Source: Eubacteriales bacterium
Lineage (GTDB): Bacteria > Bacillota_A > Clostridia > Lachnospirales > Lachnospiraceae
Reading direction: 5' to 3'
NCBI GenBank assembly: GCA_030533315.1
Contig: JAUNJL010000061.1
Span: forward strand, 3,114 to 14,284
DNA length: 11,171 nucleotides
Shown: positions 7,438-11,171 of the stretch, one piece after another
How positions within the stretch are numbered: the stretch's first letter is position 1
Layout: the number at the start of each line of letters is the position of its first letter
Program-made: the position numbers and the translations under genes
The notes under the pieces: generated by a model
The model's input: the letters and a program-made list of their open reading frames with translations, nothing else
Told to the model about the DNA's origin: nothing
The model's database searches: none

Positions 7438-7542
7438 GGTCCCTTTCCCAGCAGGCAGTGGGGAAGGGCCCGCTTTGCAGCCTAGGCTGCTGGAATGCAA
7501 AGAACGATCGATATACCTTTCTCATCGGTACCTGTTTCGATC
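7438..7542 (-). promoter_or_regulatory. Structured 5' leader of the fructokinase transcript
   Basis: Read on the minus strand, the leader from about 7544 holds three pairing units. A 5'-terminal hairpin has outer arms GATCGA/TCGATC (7537-7542 with 7506-7511) and inner TACC/GGTA. Next, CTTTGCA/TGCAAAG (7496-7502 with 7473-7479) overlaps the palindrome GCAGCCTAGGCTGC at 7477-7490, so the two pairings compete. Last comes a GC-rich stem between 7460-7470 and 7438-7449 (GGCCCTTCCCC with GGGAAAGGGACC), about 20 bases before the ribosome binding site. No known riboswitch core and no BglG-type antiterminator target was recognised. None of the stems is followed by a T-run, so control would more likely act on translation or stability. 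Confidence 0.4.
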
Positions 7543-7550
7543 CTAACAAC

Positions 7551-7579
7551 AATTTAACCCAGGGAAGGAGGTTTGTCAA
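7551..7579 (-). promoter_or_regulatory. Sigma-A-type promoter for the fructokinase gene
   Basis: On the minus strand a perfect TTGACA (7574-7579) is followed after 17 bases by TAAATT (7551-7556), which matches TATAAT at 4 of 6 positions. Transcription should start near 7544 and gives a leader of about 140 bases before the start codon at 7403. It is the only good promoter match on this strand in the divergent region. Confidence 0.65.
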
Positions 7580-7600
7580 ACAAATTCCTTTCACAAATTC
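7580..7600 (-). repeat. Tandem 8-bp direct repeat abutting the fructokinase -35 box
   Basis: GAATTTGT occurs twice on the minus strand (7593-7600 and 7580-7587) with a 13-base period, directly upstream of the -35 hexamer. Closely spaced direct repeats at this position are typical activator sites, although AT-rich sequence here could also act as an UP element. No regulator gene is in the window to match it with. Confidence 0.4.
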
Positions 7601-7627
7601 AATTAGGCTGCAAAAACCCCGCTTACC

Positions 7628-7641
7628 GGGCTTACAAGCCC
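7628..7641. promoter_or_regulatory. Palindrome in the divergent promoter region, possible operator
   Basis: GGGCTT-AC-AAGCCC is a perfect 6-bp inverted repeat around two bases. TTACC lies immediately before it and again two bases after it. The palindrome ends 22 bases upstream of the -35 box of the GlgB-like gene and lies about 50 bases behind the fructokinase -35 box, so one regulator bound here could affect both. It is not followed by a T-run on either strand and so is not an intrinsic terminator. No match to a catabolite-response element was seen. Confidence 0.35.
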
Positions 7642-7663
7642 ATTACCTTTCGGTGATGAGTAG

Positions 7664-7691
7664 TTGACTTTCGGGAAAATGATGATAGAAT
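7664..7691 (+). promoter_or_regulatory. Sigma-A-type promoter for the GlgB-like gene
   Basis: TTGACT at 7664-7669 (5 of 6) and TAGAAT at 7686-7691 (5 of 6) are separated by 16 bases. The start of transcription should be near 7698, giving a leader of about 100 bases. The leader begins with a hairpin GTAGGGAG-AAGA-CTCCTTAC (7702-7721, 8 bp with one G-U). A second small hairpin, GCC-GAAA-GGC at about 7741-7750, is closed by a GNRA-type tetraloop. Confidence 0.65.
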
Positions 7692-7798
7692 AGAAAAAAA
7701 GGTAGGGAGAAGACTCCTTACATATGGCATCCTGATATCTGCCGAAAGGCTGAGCACCCTTTTGCACCGCAGCTTTGTGGAGAAATGGAGAGAGTATT

Positions 7799-10246
7799 AT
7801 GAATGAAAAAGTGTATGGTTATATGGACTGGCCCAGGATCGAAGCCGTAGTTTACGGCGAGGAGGCGTCGCCCAAGGACGTGATGGCTCCCCGCCTGACA
7901 CCTGACGGCGTTCTGATCCAGGGCTTTTTTCCGGAGGCATGGGAGGCAAGCGTCCTTGTGGGAGAGGAGAGCTACCCCATGGAGCGGGAAGACGATGCAG
8001 GCTATTTTGGGGCCATGATCCCTGGAAGGAAGCTGCCAGCCTATCGGTTTCAGGTAAAAAAAGGGGAAGAGGTTCAGGAGTTTTACGATCCCTATGCTTT
8101 TCCAGGTTTTTTCACGGAAGAGGATGAAAAGGCGTTCCTGGGAGGAGTTTCCTACGAGATCTACGAGAAGCTGGGGGCGCATCCTGCGGTGGTCAGCGGC
8201 GTGGAGGGCACCTGCTTCGCGGTGTGGGCCCCCAATGCCCTGCGGGTCAGCGTTGTGGGAGATTTCAATGACTGGGACGGTCGCCGGATGCCCATGCAGC
8301 GGATGCCCATGTCCGGGATCTACGAGCTGTTCGTACCCGGCGCAAAGCCAGGGGATGCCTACAAGTATGAGATCAAGGTAAAGGGAGGAGATCTCCTTCT
8401 AAAGGCGGATCCCTATGGCTTCGGCGTCCAGGCGCCTCCCTCCTGCGCCTCCGTCGTTGCCGACACCAGGTCTTTTGCCTGGAATGACGGGGCATGGATG
8501 AAGGAGAGGGCGAAATATGCGGACCGCAGGCAGCCCATGTCCATCTATGAGACCAGCCTGACACAGTGGGAGAGCGGCCAGGCCCTTCTGGATTTTGTGG
8601 CCGGTCTGGGGTACACCCATGTGGAGCTGCATCCGGTGATGGAATACCTGGATGAGGGATCTGGCGGCTATGCGACCACGGCTTACTTTGCGCCTACCAC
8701 AAGATATGGGAGTCCCGAGGATTTCCAGAAGACGGTGGATCTTTTGCATCAGGGAGGAATCGGCGTGATTCTGGACTGGACCCCGGCCCATTTCCCAAGG
8801 TTCGAGGGCGGTCTGGAGCTTTTTGACGGAACGCCGCTGTACGAGGTCAAGGATCCATCCTACGCCCTGCATCCCATGTGGGGAACCATGCTTTACAATT
8901 ATGAGAGTCCCATGGTGGTGGACTTCCTGATCTCCAACGCCTGCTTCTGGCTGGAGGTGTATCATGCGGACGGACTTCGCCTGGACGACGTGGACGCCAT
9001 GCTGTATCTGGATTACGGCAGGAGTCCGGGAGAGTGGAAGGCAAACATCTATGGCACCAATGAAAACCTGGCTGCCGTGGAGTTTTTGAAGCACCTCAAT
9101 TCCATCCTGGCCAAGAGAAGCCCAGGGGCAATCCTGATCGCCCAGGAGGATGGTCTGTGGCCGGAGCTGACGGAAGCGGTGGAAAAGGATCATATCGGTT
9201 TTGGCTATAAATGGAGCGGAGGCTGGACAAAGGACTTTTTGTCCTATCTGAAGACAGATCCCATTCTGAGAAAGAATGTTCACGACCAGCTGACCCTTTC
9301 CATGGTGTATGCTTATTCTGAGCATTACGTCCTGACACTGGGAACCAGGGACGTGGGAGATCTGTCCTCCTTCATGGAGCTTCTTCCCGGGGATGAGACC
9401 ATGAAGGAGGCTCAGGTGAGGGAGGTCTATGGATATCAGATGCTCCATCCCGGCTGTAAGATGACGGCGCCGGACGCCTCCTGCAGCCCGGGCCTGAAGG
9501 CCTGCATCCAGGATCTTCACAAGATGTACAAGGCTCATCCTGCCCTTTATGCCATGGATCATTCCTATGATGGCTTTGAGTGGGTACAGCTGATGAAGTA
9601 CGAGGAAAACGTGGTGGCCTTTCTCCGAAAGACGGACAAGCCGGAGGAGAGTCTTCTGGCGGTCTGCAATTTTGCGGCCATCCCCTACGAAAGTTATCAG
9701 GTGGGCGTGCCCTTCCATGGAAAATACAAGGAGATCTTTAACAGCGACGCAAAGCAGTATGGCGGCGAGGGGCGTACCAACCCCCGGGTAAAGACGTCAA
9801 AGAAGGAGGAATGTGACGAGAGAGAGTATTCCATCCGTCTGACGCTTCCCGCCCTGGGAGTGACGGTGTTTACCTGTACGCCTGCAGAGGAGAAGGCTGC
9901 CTCTCCCAAGGAGAAGAGCGCTGTAAGAAGTGCGGCAAAGAAGACAGCCGCCCCAAAAAGAAAGAAGGCGGAGGATGGACTGGAGAAAAAAACGGTGACC
10001 TCCAGGGCCAGAAAAAAAGCAGAAGCAGCGGCGGAAGAAGGCTCCGGGAAAAAGACCGCAGCCCCAGGTGGAAGAAAAAAGACGGGGGCAGCAGAAAAAG
10101 TGAAAGAGAGCTCCGGGAAAAAGACTGCGGCCTCCAGGGGAAGGAAAAATGCGGGGGCAGCAGTAAAAAAAGCGGAAGAGAGTTCCGGGAAAGTGACTGC
10201 GTCTCCAGAGGAGAATAAAAGGGCAGAGACGGCCCCTGAGAAGTAG
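7799..10246 (+). CDS. GlgB-family (GH13) branching-enzyme-like protein with altered active site and histone H1-like tail
   Basis: 815-residue protein built like a glycogen branching enzyme: GlgB N1-like domain (about 1-125), CBM48 at about 135-215 (FAVWAPNALRVSVVGDFNDW), GH13 barrel at about 245-600 and an all-beta C-domain to about 695. Family signatures GYTHVELHPVMEY (271-283), AYFAPTTRYG (295-304), DWTPAHFP (326-333) and DGLRLDDV (391-398, nucleophile Asp396, partner Arg394) are clear. Key residues differ: the general-acid Glu of the AEES/AEDV motif is Gln449 (LIAQED), the SHDE of region IV reads GTRD (Thr516, Arg517), and the following FMGxEFxQ segment is replaced by a shorter unrelated stretch near 554-564. 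Ordinary branching activity is therefore doubtful. Residues 701-815 are a basic Lys/Ala-rich tail. ATG at 7799 follows GGAGAG at 7787-7792; an in-frame TTG at 7775 lacks support. Automatic annotation would probably call this glgB. Confidence 0.85.
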   Translation: MNEKVYGYMDWPRIEAVVYGEEASPKDVMAPRLTPDGVLIQGFFPEAWEASVLVGEESYPMEREDDAGYFGAMIPGRKLPAYRFQVKKGEEVQEFYDPYAFPGFFTEEDEKAFLGGVSYEIYEKLGAHPAVVSGVEGTCFAVWAPNALRVSVVGDFNDWDGRRMPMQRMPMSGIYELFVPGAKPGDAYKYEIKVKGGDLLLKADPYGFGVQAPPSCASVVADTRSFAWNDGAWMKERAKYADRRQPMSIYETSLTQWESGQALLDFVAGLGYTHVELHPVMEYLDEGSGGYATTAYFAPTTRYGSPEDFQKTVDLLHQGGIGVILDWTPAHFPRFEGGLELFDGTPLYEVKDPSYALHPMWGTMLYNYESPMVVDFLISNACFWLEVYHADGLRLDDVDAMLYLDYGRSPGEWKANIYGTNENLAAVEFLKHLNSILAKRSPGAILIAQEDGLWPELTEAVEKDHIGFGYKWSGGWTKDFLSYLKTDPILRKNVHDQLTLSMVYAYSEHYVLTLGTRDVGDLSSFMELLPGDETMKEAQVREVYGYQMLHPGCKMTAPDASCSPGLKACIQDLHKMYKAHPALYAMDHSYDGFEWVQLMKYEENVVAFLRKTDKPEESLLAVCNFAAIPYESYQVGVPFHGKYKEIFNSDAKQYGGEGRTNPRVKTSKKEECDEREYSIRLTLPALGVTVFTCTPAEEKAASPKEKSAVRSAAKKTAAPKRKKAEDGLEKKTVTSRARKKAEAAAEEGSGKKTAAPGGRKKTGAAEKVKESSGKKTAASRGRKNAGAAVKKAEESSGKVTASPEENKRAETAPEK
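10043..10243 (+). repeat. Degenerate tandem repeats encoding the Lys/Ala-rich C-terminal tail
   Basis: Three consecutive units of 69, 72 and 60 bases each begin with TCCGGGAAA. They encode SGKKTAAPGGRKK, SGKKTAASRGRKN and SGKVTASPEENKR at residues 749, 772 and 796. Two shorter, more divergent copies (KKTAAPKRKKAE at 714 and KKTVTSRARKKAE at 730) precede them. The pattern suggests growth by unit duplication, and the tail length may vary between strains. Confidence 0.8.
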
Positions 10247-10267
10247 ATTCCTGCTTTTGCGGATCAA

Positions 10268-10305
10268 AAAGCTGCAGGTTCTCTCCTGACATCAGAGACA
10301 GCTTT
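10268..10305 (+). terminator. Hairpin after the GlgB-like gene, possible weak terminator
   Basis: AAAGCTG at 10268-10274 pairs with CAGCTTT at 10299-10305, and TCTCT at 10280-10284 pairs with AGAGA at 10294-10298. This gives a 12-bp stem interrupted by a 5-base bulge, starting 22 bases after the stop codon. The tail after the stem is only TTTCAT, so termination would be weak or the element may mainly protect the 3' end. Confidence 0.45.
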
Positions 10306-10396
10306 CATGCGCTGGAGGCGCCACCGGCGATATGTGAGGGGGCTGCATGGCGCTTGTTGTGGACAGAGGGTGCTTAGGCATTTGACCGAAGGTGAA

Positions 10397-10464
10397 AAAG
10401 GGTATCAGAGCAAGGATCTGGTACCCTTTCCCTGTGGGGAGCAAAAAGGGGAACCAGCCCTTGC
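10397..10464. other. 13-bp hairpin with a loop complementary to downstream sequence
   Basis: AAAGGGTATCAGA (10397-10409) and TCTGGTACCCTTT (10417-10429) pair at all 13 positions with one T-G wobble around the 7-base loop GCAAGGA. The loop GCAAGG (10410-10415) is complementary to CCTTGC at 10459-10464. Alternatively, GGTACCC at 10420-10426 can pair with GGGGAACC at about 10448-10455, extending the GCAAGG/CCTTGC stem and breaking the first hairpin. Read on the minus strand, the hairpin ends in CCCTTTTTC and looks like a terminator. On the plus strand the tail is TTTCCC, which is poor. Confidence 0.5.
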
Positions 10465-10634
10465 GGGAAGCCGGGACCGTTTGAACTTTGAAGAAGGATT
10501 TCTTGGAAATATTTCTCGGTTCAGAGAGGTTTCGGAGAAAGCCGGATCAGACAGAGAGACAGTGGGGGAGCAGCCATTGAGATGCTCCTGGACAGAAGGG
10601 GAAACAGAGATTACCATACATGGGAGAGGAAAGG

Positions 10635-11156
10635 ATGGGAAAGGACATTTACCGCAGGATAGCCGCATATGTGGGCGCTGCCGCCGCAGTCTTGCTGGGA
10701 ACCGTGTTTCTTTACACATACATCCTTGTGAGTGCGGTGATACCCTCGGAGTCCATGGAAAACACCATGATGACGGGGGACCGCATCATTGGCAGCAGGC
10801 TTGCATATAAGCTGGGAAAAGACCCTGAGAGGCTGGATATCGTGATCTTTTATGCGCCGGATCTGGAAAAAACTCCTTACATCAAAAGGATCATCGGGCT
10901 TCCCGGAGATTGTGTGGAAATCAAGGGAGGAAAGGTGTACGTGAACGGAGAGGAGCTGGAGGAGCCCTACATTCGGGAAGAAATGGACGAAGAAGAGGAC
11001 ATGGAATTTCACGTACCGGAGGGGCAGTATTTCATGCTGGGAGACAACCGCAACGTATCCCTGGATTCCAGGTATTGGGAGGACCCGTTTGTGGAAAAGG
11101 AGGAGATCATCGCCAAGGCGATCTTTAAATATTGGAAGGGAATTTCAAAACTATGA
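10635..11156 (+). CDS. lepB: Type I signal peptidase
   Basis: Membrane-anchored Ser/Lys protease (family S26) that cleaves signal peptides from exported proteins on the outer face of the cytoplasmic membrane. It has 173 residues, the short Gram-positive form. Seen: one N-terminal membrane segment at about 10-36, catalytic Ser40 in PSESMENTM, catalytic Lys84 in YIKRIIGLPGD, and the late signature GDNRNVSLDSRYW at 136-148. The insertion between Lys84 and the last signature is short, with an acidic patch EEMDEEED at 115-122. ATG at 10635 is preferred because GAGG at 10626-10629 lies 5 bases upstream; ATG at 10620 would add MGEER but has no well-placed ribosome binding site. It is complete, ending 15 bases before the window edge. 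No neighbouring secretion genes are seen. Confidence 0.93.
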   Translation: MGKDIYRRIAAYVGAAAAVLLGTVFLYTYILVSAVIPSESMENTMMTGDRIIGSRLAYKLGKDPERLDIVIFYAPDLEKTPYIKRIIGLPGDCVEIKGGKVYVNGEELEEPYIREEMDEEEDMEFHVPEGQYFMLGDNRNVSLDSRYWEDPFVEKEEIIAKAIFKYWKGISKL

Positions 11157-11171
11157 TCCCAAGATCTTAGT

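Larger units (their letters stand above)
10247..10634 (+). other. Gene-free stretch between the GlgB-like gene and lepB
   Basis: 388 bases without a supported gene. One open frame runs through it from 10307 into lepB in another frame, but its sequence is Cys/Arg/His-rich and unlike any family. The stretch holds the two hairpins listed separately (10268-10305 and 10397-10464). Candidate -35 boxes (TTGACC at 10382-10387, TTGAAC at 10481-10486) lack well-spaced -10 partners, so no promoter for lepB can be named with confidence. Confidence 0.6.

Noticed and set aside
6579..7667. Long plus-strand open frame (362 codons) opposite the fructokinase gene
   Set aside because: Antisense shadow of the kinase; its upper part crosses the promoter region and no recognisable domain is present.
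7698..7798. Known riboswitch in the leader of the GlgB-like gene
   Set aside because: Two small hairpins, one with a GAAA tetraloop, are present, but no match to a known class consensus and no expression platform were seen.
8399..9718. Long minus-strand open frame (439 codons) opposite the GlgB-like gene
   Set aside because: Antisense shadow with no motif, while the opposite strand encodes a clear CBM48/GH13 protein.
9890..10243. Frameshift or assembly artefact creating the Lys/Ala-rich tail
   Set aside because: The tail follows the beta C-domain in frame, has an internally repeated protein pattern with varied codons, and ends in a normal stop, so it looks like real coding sequence.
10307..10810. 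167-codon plus-strand open frame before and inside lepB
   Set aside because: Its second half overlaps lepB in another frame, and its composition (Cys, Arg, His, Gly) is that of a random frame.

Overview
The window reads as chromosomal DNA of a moderately GC-rich anaerobic Firmicute, most likely a Lachnospiraceae-type Clostridium. This is inferred from strong AGGAGG-type ribosome binding sites, tightly packed biosynthetic genes, a short ACT-type SerA, a single-pass Gram-positive-style signal peptidase and A/U-flanked intrinsic terminators. No tRNA, rRNA, CRISPR array, insertion sequence or phage gene was seen.

Layout: (1) 25-3945, three overlapping plus-strand genes: a biosynthetic acetolactate synthase large subunit (ilvB), phosphoserine aminotransferase (serC) and 3-phosphoglycerate dehydrogenase (serA), closed by a long hairpin terminator at 3952-4020. 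(2) 4183-6400, a promoter, a leader carrying a terminator-like hairpin, a peptidase T-like M20 metallopeptidase, a stand-alone C39-like cysteine peptidase and a strong bidirectional terminator. (3) 6432-7403, a PfkB-family fructokinase on the minus strand. It is divergent from (4) 7799-10246, a GlgB-family protein on the plus strand. The roughly 395-base divergent region holds a good promoter for each direction, a tandem repeat next to the fructokinase -35 box, a palindrome and structured leaders. (5) 10247-10634, a gene-free stretch with two hairpins. (6) 10635-11156, a type I signal peptidase (lepB).

How the genes work together: the first operon makes serine-pathway intermediates and acetolactate from central carbon. 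The ilvN small subunit and serB phosphatase are not in the window. The two peptidases may form one transcription unit. The fructokinase/GlgB-like pair suggests sugar phosphorylation next to a glycogen-related function.

The most interesting object is the GlgB-like protein. It keeps the branching-enzyme fold signature and the nucleophile Asp396, but the general-acid Glu is Gln449, the region IV His-Asp pair is Thr516-Arg517, and the later active-site loop is shortened. It also ends in a roughly 115-residue Lys/Ala-rich repetitive tail resembling histone H1. This looks like a branching-enzyme-derived protein given a new binding or scaffolding role.
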